Source: an uncultured Pelagibacteraceae bacterium (GTDB taxonomy: Bacteria > Pseudomonadota > Alphaproteobacteria > Pelagibacterales > Pelagibacteraceae). Taken from it: a DNA stretch of 35,663 nucleotides. The position numbers were made by a program, and so were the translations under genes. Positions 7,581 through 14,947 of the stretch are shown here, one piece after another. Positions within the stretch are counted from its first letter, which is position 1, and each line of letters opens with the position of its first letter. The stretch lies in contig CACIVM010000006.1 of NCBI GenBank assembly GCA_902590115.1, positions 1 through 35,663 on the forward strand, given 5' to 3'. Under the pieces are notes generated by a model. It made no database searches and was not told the origin of the DNA. It was given only the letters and a program-made list of their open reading frames with translations.

Positions 7581-9146
7581 ATGTCTATAAATAAAACCGA
7601 TTGTGTGTTTTTGGTCGTTTCTAGCTCAAAAAAAACGTATCAAAATCTCTCAGAAACATATTCAGCGATAGAGCCTCCAACTTGGGCCTTGCTATTAGCA
7701 CAATCAACAAGAGCAGCAGGATTTAATGTAAAAATCTTGGATGCTAATGCTGAGAGACTTAACGAAGAGGAAATCTTTGTAAGATTAAAAGAAATAAACC
7801 CTAGATTAATATGTCTTGTTACTTATGGCCAGAACGTTAACACAGGAACAACTATTATGAGTGGAGCGACACATATTTCTAATTTTTTAAAAGAAAATAA
7901 AATTAGTCAAAAAATATGTTTTATAGGATCACATGTCCAAGCATTACCTAAAGAGACTTTAGAGAAAGAAAAAAGTATAGACTTTGTTTTTACTAACGAG
8001 GGCGTTTATGCCATACAAAATGTTCTTAAATTAAAAGATTTTGATAATGCAAATTTAAGAGATATCAGAGGAATAGCTTTTAGAGAGTCTCCTGACAAAA
8101 TAAAAATCAACCCTCCTGAAAAAGTAGTACCAAATGATAGAATGGATATTGATTTACCAGGTTATGCTTGGGACTTATTACCATATAAAAATAGACCCCT
8201 AGATTTATATAGAGCTCCATTGTGGCACGCAGAATATGATTTTGAGAAAAGATCGCCATATGCAAGTTTACAAACAAGTTTAGGTTGTCAGTTCAAGTGT
8301 AGTTTTTGCATGATTAATTTAATCAATAGAAATGATGACGAAGAAGTAGGAGTTGCATCTAATTATAGCAAAATGAGATTTTGGTCGCCAGACTTTATTA
8401 TAAAAGAATTTGATAAGCTTATTAAAATGGGCGTAAGAACTATAAGAATTGTTGATGAAATGTTTTTATTAAATCCAAAATATTATAAACCTTTATGTGA
8501 AAAGCTTGCTGAGAGAAACAAAGACGACTCCTTAAGAATGTGGAGCTATAGTAGAATAGACACTGTAAAAAGTCCGGAAATATTAAAATTGGTTAGGAGG
8601 GCAGGAATAAAATGGCTATGTCTTGGTATTGAAAGTGGAGATAAAAAAGTTCGACTAGAAGTTGCTAAAGGAAAGTTTGAAGATGTAGATGTAAGAGAAG
8701 TTATTAAAAGAGTTCATGATGCGGACATTAATATTATGGCTAATTACATGTATGGGTTACCAGGGGATGATGAAAAAACTATTGAAAAAACATTTAATCT
8801 AAGTTTAGAACTATGCACAGCAGGCTGGAATACTTACCCAGCAATAGCTTTACCAGGCAGTTTGCTATACAAACAGGCTCGGGAGTCAAATTTACAATTA
8901 CCAGATACCTACGAAGGATTTTCATTTCACGCTTATGAAACAGTGCCATTTCCCACAGAAAAATTAACTCCAGGACAAGTTTTAAAGTTCAGAGATGATA
9001 ATTTTATAAAATATCATACTAACAAAAATTTTTTAAAGCTTATCGAAGAAAAATTTGGTAAAGAAGCCTCTGAAAATATAGTTCAAATGGCAAAAGTAAA
9101 ATTAAAGAGAAAACTTATAGAAAGAGAAAATCTTGATACAAAATAA
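7581..9146 (+). CDS. Class B (B12-binding) radical SAM enzyme
   Basis: This 521-residue protein has an N-terminal Rossmann-like domain of the cobalamin-binding type (about residues 20-150) and a radical SAM core beginning at C236-x3-C240-x2-C243 (CQFKCSFC). The SAM-binding and barrel strands follow (LCLGIESGD, NYMYGLPGDDEKTIE). The classical DxHxxG cobalamin ligand motif is not obvious, as is common in this class. Members perform C- or P-methylations and other radical rearrangements. Placed among sugar-nucleotide genes, a C-methylation or skeletal change of a sugar is plausible. Substrate and reaction cannot be read from sequence. The end overlaps the transketolase start by 14 nt if TTG 9133 is used. 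Confidence 0.83.
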   Translation: MSINKTDCVFLVVSSSKKTYQNLSETYSAIEPPTWALLLAQSTRAAGFNVKILDANAERLNEEEIFVRLKEINPRLICLVTYGQNVNTGTTIMSGATHISNFLKENKISQKICFIGSHVQALPKETLEKEKSIDFVFTNEGVYAIQNVLKLKDFDNANLRDIRGIAFRESPDKIKINPPEKVVPNDRMDIDLPGYAWDLLPYKNRPLDLYRAPLWHAEYDFEKRSPYASLQTSLGCQFKCSFCMINLINRNDDEEVGVASNYSKMRFWSPDFIIKEFDKLIKMGVRTIRIVDEMFLLNPKYYKPLCEKLAERNKDDSLRMWSYSRIDTVKSPEILKLVRRAGIKWLCLGIESGDKKVRLEVAKGKFEDVDVREVIKRVHDADINIMANYMYGLPGDDEKTIEKTFNLSLELCTAGWNTYPAIALPGSLLYKQARESNLQLPDTYEGFSFHAYETVPFPTEKLTPGQVLKFRDDNFIKYHTNKNFLKLIEEKFGKEASENIVQMAKVKLKRKLIERENLDTK

Positions 9147-9936
9147 TTTGGAGGAAATAGCTAAAAAATATAGAAGGGAAATGTTCGAAAAATTTCTTTT
9201 AACAAAACACGGCCATCCAGGCTCAGTTTTTTCAATGATGGAAATCGCCGTCTCTCTTTTTCATGGTGGCTTTGTAAGATTTGACAACAAAAAAAAATCT
9301 TTTAATGACAAAGTATTGATAAGCAAAGGTCATGCTACATCAACCTTATATCCGATTTTAAGAGACTTCGGTGTAATTTCTAAGAGAGATTGGGATAATT
9401 GGGGAATAAAAAAATCTAACCTTAGAATATTTGGAAATACATCAATTCCAGGAATAGATATCACTTCAGGATCTTTAGGTCATTGTATAGGCTCAGGGGC
9501 TGGTATGGCAGTCAGTTACTTAAATAATAACCAAGATAAAAAAGTCTATGTTGTAATAAGTGAAGGAGAACTTTACGAGGGTTCAACATGGGAAGCACTG
9601 CTTTTTGCCAAACATAGAAATCTTAAAAATTTAACAATTATTATAGATATTAATAACTTAATTATATTAGGAAATACGTCCGACTGTTTAAAACTAGATC
9701 CAATCAAATCTAAAATAGAGGGTCTTGGGATAAACGCTAAAGAAGTAGACGGGCATAACATAGATAATTTGGTTTCATCTTTAAAAGATTGTGACGAGTC
9801 TAATGATGTAAATTGTATATTGGCAAAAACTGTGAAAGGCAAAGGCTCATCAATAATGGAAAATAAGCAGAACTGGCATTATTGGAGCCCTATGACGAAA
9901 GAGCAAATTGAAATTACCAAAAAAGATTTAGAATAA
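9133..9936 (+). CDS. Transketolase-family N-terminal (ThDP-binding) subunit
   Basis: This 267-residue protein matches only the N-terminal thiamine-diphosphate domain of transketolase. It shows KHGHPGSVFSMMEI (substrate/ThDP helix), SKGHATSTLYP, TSGSLGHCIGSGAGMA, and the cofactor motif. In place of GDG that motif reads SEGELYEGSTWEA, ending near IIIDINN, so the metal-binding Asp is replaced by Glu. The TTG at 9133 is chosen because LEEIAKKYRREMFEK, upstream of the first ATG (9181), matches the family's first helix. A TTG at 9148 is an alternative. The C-terminal half is the next gene, sharing a TAATG junction. Either it supplies sedoheptulose 7-phosphate for heptose synthesis, or it transfers a two-carbon unit to a keto sugar. 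Confidence 0.82.
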   Translation: MIQNNLEEIAKKYRREMFEKFLLTKHGHPGSVFSMMEIAVSLFHGGFVRFDNKKKSFNDKVLISKGHATSTLYPILRDFGVISKRDWDNWGIKKSNLRIFGNTSIPGIDITSGSLGHCIGSGAGMAVSYLNNNQDKKVYVVISEGELYEGSTWEALLFAKHRNLKNLTIIIDINNLIILGNTSDCLKLDPIKSKIEGLGINAKEVDGHNIDNLVSSLKDCDESNDVNCILAKTVKGKGSSIMENKQNWHYWSPMTKEQIEITKKDLE

Positions 9937-10853
9937 TGCTTCAAAGAGATATTTTTATTAAAGAGATAACAAAAAAACTTAAAAATGATAAAAAAATTTA
10001 CTTTTTGAGCGCTGATTTTGGAGCAGCGGCTTTAGATGAACTTAGGAAAAAATATCCTAAAAATTTTATACATTGCGGAATATCAGAACAGGCTATGCTC
10101 GATATTGCAACAGGATTGGCATTAGAAAAAAATAAAGTTTTTGTATATGCAATGGCACCATTTTTATCATTAAGAGCGATAGAGCAAGCAAAATGCGGAC
10201 CTGGTTTAATGAAACTCCCAATCTGTATGATCTCAGTTGGTATTGGTTTAGGATATGCCGATGCTGGACCTACACACTATGCAAATGAGGATTTTGCTTG
10301 CTTCAGAGCTATTGTTGGATCCTCCATTTATACTCCCTCTGATAATACTACAACTCGCTTCATTGCTAATGAGATGCTTAATAAAACAAAATTTTCTTAC
10401 GTGAGGTTAGATAGAGATTATTGTGATGATCTTCAACCAAATTTAATTAAAAAAGACTATGCTAATGGTTTTAAGCTATACGGCAAATGTGATAGAAAAA
10501 AAATAGGAATAATAAGTCACGGTAAAATTTTCCATAAATGTATGAATATTTTTAAAAAAAATACTAATAAATATGTTTTAATTAATCTTTTTAGAGCGAA
10601 ACCATTTCCAGATAAGGTTGTGAATATTGTTAAAAAGATAAACAGATTTATGATTGTGGATGAACAGACACCATCAGGTGGATTAAGCTCGTGTGTATTT
10701 GAAGGATTTAGTAAAAATAAATTTTATCCAAAGATAATTTCTAAGTCATTACCAGATCAATATATTTTTGATAACGGAGGTAGAAATTATTTATTAAAAA
10801 AATATGGATTAGGTGAGATAGACATACTTAAATCTCTTAAAAAATTAAAATAA
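9936..10853 (+). CDS. Transketolase-family C-terminal (PYR plus C) subunit
   Basis: This 305-residue partner of the preceding gene carries the pyrimidine-binding domain of transketolase/DXS-type enzymes. Its conserved activating Glu sits in HCGISEQAMLDIATGLA, with SEQ where classical transketolase has REH. GPTHYANEDFACFRAIVG and IYTPSD follow, then a Rossmann-like C-terminal domain with MIVDEQTPSGGL. The two genes overlap by one base (TAATG), as expected for subunits made in equal amounts. Split transketolases are common in archaea and in some sugar clusters. The altered active-site wording compared with housekeeping transketolase suggests a specialised acceptor or donor, which is inference. 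Confidence 0.84.
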   Translation: MLQRDIFIKEITKKLKNDKKIYFLSADFGAAALDELRKKYPKNFIHCGISEQAMLDIATGLALEKNKVFVYAMAPFLSLRAIEQAKCGPGLMKLPICMISVGIGLGYADAGPTHYANEDFACFRAIVGSSIYTPSDNTTTRFIANEMLNKTKFSYVRLDRDYCDDLQPNLIKKDYANGFKLYGKCDRKKIGIISHGKIFHKCMNIFKKNTNKYVLINLFRAKPFPDKVVNIVKKINRFMIVDEQTPSGGLSSCVFEGFSKNKFYPKIISKSLPDQYIFDNGGRNYLLKKYGLGEIDILKSLKKLK

Positions 10854-10859
10854 TAATTG

Positions 10860-11801
10860 ATGAAAAATATCAGAATATTAGTAACTGGTGGAGCAGGATA
10901 TCTAGGTTCAATTCTTTGCACAGAATTAGTCAAAAGAGGATATCAAATCACAGTTATTGATTTATTAAAATACAAAAAAAATTCTCTAAAGCATTTATAT
11001 AAGAAAAAAAATTTTAAATTAGTTAAAGCGGACATTAGAGACAATCAAATTATGAAAAAACTTATTAAAGATAATGACTATATTATTCCGCTTGCGGCAC
11101 TGGTTGGCGCACCTTTATGTGAAAAGAATAAAAAAGAGGCCATATCAGTAAATCTCTCCTCGATTAAATCTTTAGTAAAAATGGCAGATAAAAAAAAAAG
11201 AATTATTTATTTAACTACTAACTCTGGTTATGGGATAGGTGCAAAAAATAAATTTTGTGATGAGAGAAGTCCTTTAAGACCCATTTCTTTATATGGTAGA
11301 ACCAAATGTGATGCGGAAAAGGTCATAAGAAAACATAAAAACTCAATTTGTTTTAGATTAGCAACTGTATTTGGCAAAAGTTACAGAATGAGAACAGACC
11401 TATTAGTAAACAATTTTGTTTTTAATGCATTGAAAAGTAAAAAATTAAAACTATTCGAGCCCAATTTTCGAAGAAATTTTATCTATATTAAAGATGTAAT
11501 ATCAGCAATAATTTTTTCTATTAAAAATTTTGAAAAACTTAAATCCAACGTTTATAATCTTGGTTTATCAAGTGCGAATATAAGTAAACTGACGCTAGCT
11601 ACAAGAATAAAAAAACAATTAAAATTCTTAAAAATAGAGGTAATCAAAAATAAATCCGATCCAGATAAAAGAGATTACTTTGTTAGCAATAAAAAAATAG
11701 AAAAAAAAGGTTTTAAAGCAAAAAAAACATTGGAGTTTGGTATAAAGGAATTAGTGGTTTTCTTTAAAAGAAATAAAAAAAGAATAATAAATAATTATTA
11801 G
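10860..11801 (+). CDS. NAD(P)-dependent extended SDR, sugar-nucleotide reductase or epimerase
   Basis: From ATG 10860 this is a 313-residue extended SDR. The nucleotide loop is TGGAGYLGSILC and the catalytic segment is TTNSGYG followed by SLYGRTKCDAE (Tyr-x3-Lys). It lacks the Thr-Asp/Glu pair of 4,6-dehydratases, so it is more likely a 4-keto reductase or an epimerase. The FRLATVFG and NFIYIKDV blocks are typical of sugar-nucleotide members. A TTG codon directly before the ATG could extend the product by one residue, but ATG is preferred. It follows the transketolase pair by 6 nt and is the last plus-strand gene of the cluster, fitting a final reduction step. Its stop overlaps the convergent HddC-GmhB gene by 4 nt. 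Confidence 0.8.
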   Translation: MKNIRILVTGGAGYLGSILCTELVKRGYQITVIDLLKYKKNSLKHLYKKKNFKLVKADIRDNQIMKKLIKDNDYIIPLAALVGAPLCEKNKKEAISVNLSSIKSLVKMADKKKRIIYLTTNSGYGIGAKNKFCDERSPLRPISLYGRTKCDAEKVIRKHKNSICFRLATVFGKSYRMRTDLLVNNFVFNALKSKKLKLFEPNFRRNFIYIKDVISAIIFSIKNFEKLKSNVYNLGLSSANISKLTLATRIKKQLKFLKIEVIKNKSDPDKRDYFVSNKKIEKKGFKAKKTLEFGIKELVVFFKRNKKRIINNY

Positions 11802-12994
11802 TTTAATTTTCGATATATTTTCCTAAATTGCTTTAAGAGGTCGTCATTATCGTATTCAAAATACAAGTTACTTTTTAAAGCAGCAAGCTTATCAGTTTTT
11901 TTATCACCAATCATAAAACTCTTATTATGGTCTATATCCCAATTTTTAAAAATTTCTTTTATCATTAAATTTCCTGGTTTACGATATTGAGAATTTATTT
12001 TATATTTTTTTATCTTAGAACTAGGATGGAATGGAGAAAATTTTACATCGTCCAAAAATACATTATAATTTGATAATTTACTTTTTAAATAAATATGCAA
12101 TTTTTCAAAATCTGATAACTTGAATTTTTTTTTGGCTATACCTGCTTGATTTGTTACAATAAAAATATAATATCCTTTATTACTAATAAATTTCAAAGCT
12201 TTTAAAACGTTATTTTTAATTTTAAACCTATTAATTTTATAAACATATCCATAATCGTGATTGATTACCCCATCGCGATCCAGAAAAACTGCTGGTTTTG
12301 TAAAATTATTTTTTAATAAATGTGGAGAAATTTTTAAACTTTTAGAAGAACCTATGTCTAAAAAAAAATTTTTAAAGACTATACCGTTTAATTTTTTTTC
12401 AGTTATTAATCTTGGAATAATTTCATCCTCAAGACTACAAAAATTATTTGGAATATGATTAATTATTGTTTTATTAAAAAAATATATTCCTCCGTTTATC
12501 AATTTTCTAATTTTTGAAAAAAAAACTAAATTCTTTTTAACACCTAAATTATTAAGCTTAATATTATTTGCAAAACTTTTATTTTTCTTAATTAAAGCCA
12601 CTGTACCTAAACTTTTATTTTTTTTGGATTTTATTAATGTTAAAGGATTAATCTTGAAAATTGTATCGCCATTAACTAAAACAAAATCATTTAAATTTTT
12701 TACCCTTTTCAATGAATTTAAAGCGCCTCCAGTTCCCATAGGCCTTTTTTCGTTTAAACATTTTATTGGTATAAAATTAAACTTTTTATTATGAAATTTT
12801 TGAAATATTATTTGGTAACGATAGCCTGTCAGTATGTATATGTTGTTGAAATTGTATTTTCCAAAAAACTGAATAATATAGCTTAAAAAGTACTTATTAT
12901 TGAATTTTAACATGGGTTTAGGCTTTCCTACTAAAAAATTTTTTATTCGAGATCCTTTACCCCCAGCAAGAATTACTAAATCTATTTTTTTCAT
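11798..12994 (-). CDS. HddC-GmhB fusion: heptose-1-phosphate nucleotidyltransferase plus HAD heptose bisphosphatase
   Basis: This 398-residue two-domain protein combines two heptose steps. Residues 1 to about 225 are a sugar-1-phosphate nucleotidyltransferase (LAGGKGSRIKNF, KPKPML, GTGGAL, NGD with D110) closest in feel to HddC guanylyltransferases. Residues about 233-398 are a HAD phosphatase of the GmhB/histidinol-phosphatase type (FLDRDGVINHDYGY with D239 and D241, VTNQAGIAKKKF, YRKPG, MIGDKKTDK). It should dephosphorylate D-glycero-D-manno-heptose 1,7-bisphosphate at C7 and then make GDP-heptose. The zinc loop of canonical GmhB is degenerate: SPFHP near 320-324 lacks the Cys, and NSQYRKP replaces CxCRKP. 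It faces the rest of the cluster. Confidence 0.85.
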   Translation of the reverse strand: MKKIDLVILAGGKGSRIKNFLVGKPKPMLKFNNKYFLSYIIQFFGKYNFNNIYILTGYRYQIIFQKFHNKKFNFIPIKCLNEKRPMGTGGALNSLKRVKNLNDFVLVNGDTIFKINPLTLIKSKKNKSLGTVALIKKNKSFANNIKLNNLGVKKNLVFFSKIRKLINGGIYFFNKTIINHIPNNFCSLEDEIIPRLITEKKLNGIVFKNFFLDIGSSKSLKISPHLLKNNFTKPAVFLDRDGVINHDYGYVYKINRFKIKNNVLKALKFISNKGYYIFIVTNQAGIAKKKFKLSDFEKLHIYLKSKLSNYNVFLDDVKFSPFHPSSKIKKYKINSQYRKPGNLMIKEIFKNWDIDHNKSFMIGDKKTDKLAALKSNLYFEYDNDDLLKQFRKIYRKLN

Positions 12995-13045
12995 TAATTA
13001 TTACAATACTTACAATTTTATTAAAATTAAGTTAATATATAATTT
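12995..13045. promoter_or_regulatory. Short divergent region between the HddC-GmhB fusion and the GT2 gene
   Basis: This 51-nt, nearly pure A/T spacer separates divergent genes and must hold or overlap their promoters. TATAAT occurs at 13038-13043 but is only 2 nt from the GT2 ATG, too close to serve as that gene's -10 unless the transcript starts inside the gene. No clear Shine-Dalgarno is seen. Confidence 0.3.
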
Positions 13046-13984
13046 ATGAAATTAATTTCATTAGTTTTTTCATTTAGAAATGAAGAAAAAAACCTTAAAG
13101 AGCTGGTTGAAAGAGTTACAAAATCTCTACAAAAAATAAACAATTATAGATATGAGCTTATTTTTGTTAATGATTCTTCAGAAGACAATTCCGAAAAAAT
13201 ATTAATCGATCTTCAGAAATCATTCCCAATTAAAATAATTAACATGACTAGAAACTTTGGTATAGCACCGTGTGTACTCGCAGGTTTTAGGCACAGCAAA
13301 GGAGATTGTATAATTTATATGGACTCTGATTTACAAGATCCGCCAGAGTTAATACCAGAATTAATAAAGAAATACGAAGAGGGAAATGATATTGTTCATA
13401 CAAAAAGAACAAAGAGATTAGGGGAAAGTAAGATTAAACTGTTGTTAACAAGATTAGCGTATTTAGTGATACATTATTTTTCTGATATAAATCTACCAAT
13501 CGAAGCTGGTGACTATAAATTAATTTCAAGGCGCGCGATGGACAATATCCTAAAACAAAAAGAATTTCGTCCTTACATTCGTGGGCTTTCAGTATGGGTA
13601 GGTTATAAACAATCTTATGTAAACTATGTTAGAGAGGCGAGAGGGTCAGGTAAATCTAAATTCACTTTACTTTCTAAAGGACCAGTTAATGAATTCATAA
13701 CCGGTGTTACTGCTTACTCTTTAAAGCCTCTTTACCTAGGAGTATTGTTAGGTTTTCTATCTCTAATTTTTTCGATAATGTTGATAATCTATGCTTTGTA
13801 TTTAAAATTTAATAATTTTGCTGTTCCAGGTTCAGCAAGTATAATTATTACAGTATCATTTTTTTCAGGGATTATACTTTTTACTTTAGGAATAATAGGA
13901 ATCTATCTTGCAAGAATTTTTGAACAAACAACAGGAAGAGACAGTTACGTTATTAAAGATGTAAAAGATAATATTTCTAAATAA
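13046..13984 (+). CDS. GT2 polyprenyl-phosphate glycosyltransferase (GtrB/DPM1/ArnC-like)
   Basis: This 312-residue family 2 glycosyltransferase has the catalytic domain at residues about 1-225 and two C-terminal membrane helices at about 228-252 and 265-290. Motifs are VFSFRNEEKNL (nucleotide site), VNDSSEDNS, the metal-binding YMDSDLQDPPE, and GSGKSKFTL before the membrane helices. This architecture belongs to enzymes that load a sugar from a nucleotide donor onto undecaprenyl phosphate. The lipid-linked sugar then becomes the donor for a GT-C glycosyltransferase at the outer face of the membrane, and one such gene lies at 2039-3526 in the same block. The donor sugar is unknown. Its 3' end overlaps the convergent pncC by 8 nt. 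Confidence 0.87.
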   Translation: MKLISLVFSFRNEEKNLKELVERVTKSLQKINNYRYELIFVNDSSEDNSEKILIDLQKSFPIKIINMTRNFGIAPCVLAGFRHSKGDCIIYMDSDLQDPPELIPELIKKYEEGNDIVHTKRTKRLGESKIKLLLTRLAYLVIHYFSDINLPIEAGDYKLISRRAMDNILKQKEFRPYIRGLSVWVGYKQSYVNYVREARGSGKSKFTLLSKGPVNEFITGVTAYSLKPLYLGVLLGFLSLIFSIMLIIYALYLKFNNFAVPGSASIIITVSFFSGIILFTLGIIGIYLARIFEQTTGRDSYVIKDVKDNISK

Positions 13985-14444
13985 TATCTTTTAAAATTTT
14001 AAGTGCTTTTTGTGTGGTTTGTCTTTGTATATATCTCCTACCTTTATTTTTAATCTTTATTTTGAATACTTTAACGATTTTCTTTTTTTTAATACCTATA
14101 TACACCAATCCAATAGGTTTATTTTTGGTCCCACCTTTTGGTCCAGCAATTCCAGTTACAGAAATACAAATTTTAGATTTGCTAATTTTGCTAAGGTTAT
14201 TTACCATAAGTAAACAGCACTCAGCACTTACGGCCCCGTATTTCTTCAAAATTTTATGAGGAACTTTTAATATCTTTATTTTCGACTCATTAGAATAGGT
14301 AACTAAACCAAATGTGAATATCTTTGAAGAACCACTTATTGAGGTAAAGGCACTAGATAACATTCCCCCAGTACAAGACTCAGCAATAGCTATCTTTATT
14401 TTTTTTTTTTTAAGAAGAAAAATTATTTTTTCATTTAAATTCAT
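13977..14444 (-). CDS. pncC: CinA C-terminal-domain protein, nicotinamide-nucleotide amidohydrolase
   Basis: This 155-residue stand-alone CinA C-terminal domain hydrolyses NMN to nicotinate mononucleotide and ammonia, recycling NMN formed by DNA ligase and other reactions. Diagnostic motifs are AESCTGGMLSSAF near residue 20, FGLVTYSNESKI and GIAGPKGGTKNKPIGLVYI. The length is that of the PncC-only form; the N-terminal CinA domain is absent, as is common in alphaproteobacteria. It is last in the ispDF-pgpA-pncC operon and overlaps pgpA by 4 nt (ATGA). In many alphaproteobacteria this operon directly follows lipA and the COQ10-like gene, from which it is separated here by the 12-kb sugar block. 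Confidence 0.92.
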   Translation of the reverse strand: MNLNEKIIFLLKKKKIKIAIAESCTGGMLSSAFTSISGSSKIFTFGLVTYSNESKIKILKVPHKILKKYGAVSAECCLLMVNNLSKISKSKICISVTGIAGPKGGTKNKPIGLVYIGIKKKKIVKVFKIKIKNKGRRYIQRQTTQKALKILKDII

Positions 14445-14947
14445 ATTATAAAGTAAGATTTTATTATCATAAAAATAATTAAAGTTAATACAACATATAT
14501 TCCAGCGAAAATATCATCAAAGACTACTCCAAAACTATTTTTGAATTTGTTATCTATTATGTTAATCGGGAAAGGTTTTTTAATATCAAAAAACCTAAAT
14601 AAAATAAAAATATAAAAATAAATTAATAATGACTCACTTAAATTTTTTTCAGATTGATGCGCTATTTCATAAAAGTAAATCGGAATAGATTGACCAATTA
14701 CCTCGTCAATAACAACCTCTTTGGGATCTTTGTTTTTATTTTTTTTTATATAATTTGAAATTACAAGCAAGGAATAAAAAAAAATAGCTAAAAGCAGAAC
14801 TAAAATTAAAATATGAGATACATTTAATATATAAAAGAGGCTGAAAAGAAATATTGTAGTTATTAATGACGCGATAGTTCCTGGAGCGTACCTAATAGTT
14901 CCTATTCCTAAAAAAGTAACAAATAAATAATTGAAATTTTTAATCAT
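14441..14947 (-). CDS. pgpA: Phosphatidylglycerophosphatase A
   Basis: From the ATG at 14945-14947 this is a 168-residue integral membrane phosphatase. It removes the phosphate from phosphatidylglycerophosphate to give phosphatidylglycerol. Family motifs are FLGIGTIRYAPGTIASL at the N-terminus, VIDEVIGQSIPI in the middle and FRFFDIKKPFP near residue 120, with about four membrane segments. The frame stays open to 14980, but the additional 11 residues are not family-like, and the internal ATG gives the expected start and an 8-nt overlap with ispDF. It overlaps pncC by 4 nt. Confidence 0.9.
   Translation of the reverse strand: MIKNFNYLFVTFLGIGTIRYAPGTIASLITTIFLFSLFYILNVSHILILVLLLAIFFYSLLVISNYIKKNKNKDPKEVVIDEVIGQSIPIYFYEIAHQSEKNLSESLLIYFYIFILFRFFDIKKPFPINIIDNKFKNSFGVVFDDIFAGIYVVLTLIIFMIIKSYFII

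Noticed and set aside
9181-9183. First ATG of the transketolase N-subunit as the start, with AGAAGGG just upstream
   Set aside because: It would remove LEEIAKKYRRE, which matches the conserved first helix of transketolases; TTG 9133 or 9148 is preferred, although the Shine-Dalgarno-like sequence leaves some doubt.
10857-10859. TTG start one codon before ATG for the second SDR
   Set aside because: ATG immediately follows and fits the family start; the TTG adds a single Met only.
13038-13043. TATAAT as the promoter -10 of the GT2 gene
   Set aside because: It lies 2 nt before the ATG, leaving no space for a transcript start; likely chance in A/T-rich DNA.
14014-14259. Plus-strand frame within pncC rich in hydrophobic residues
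   Set aside because: It is the antisense of a well-supported gene with clear CinA motifs; the composition follows from that gene.
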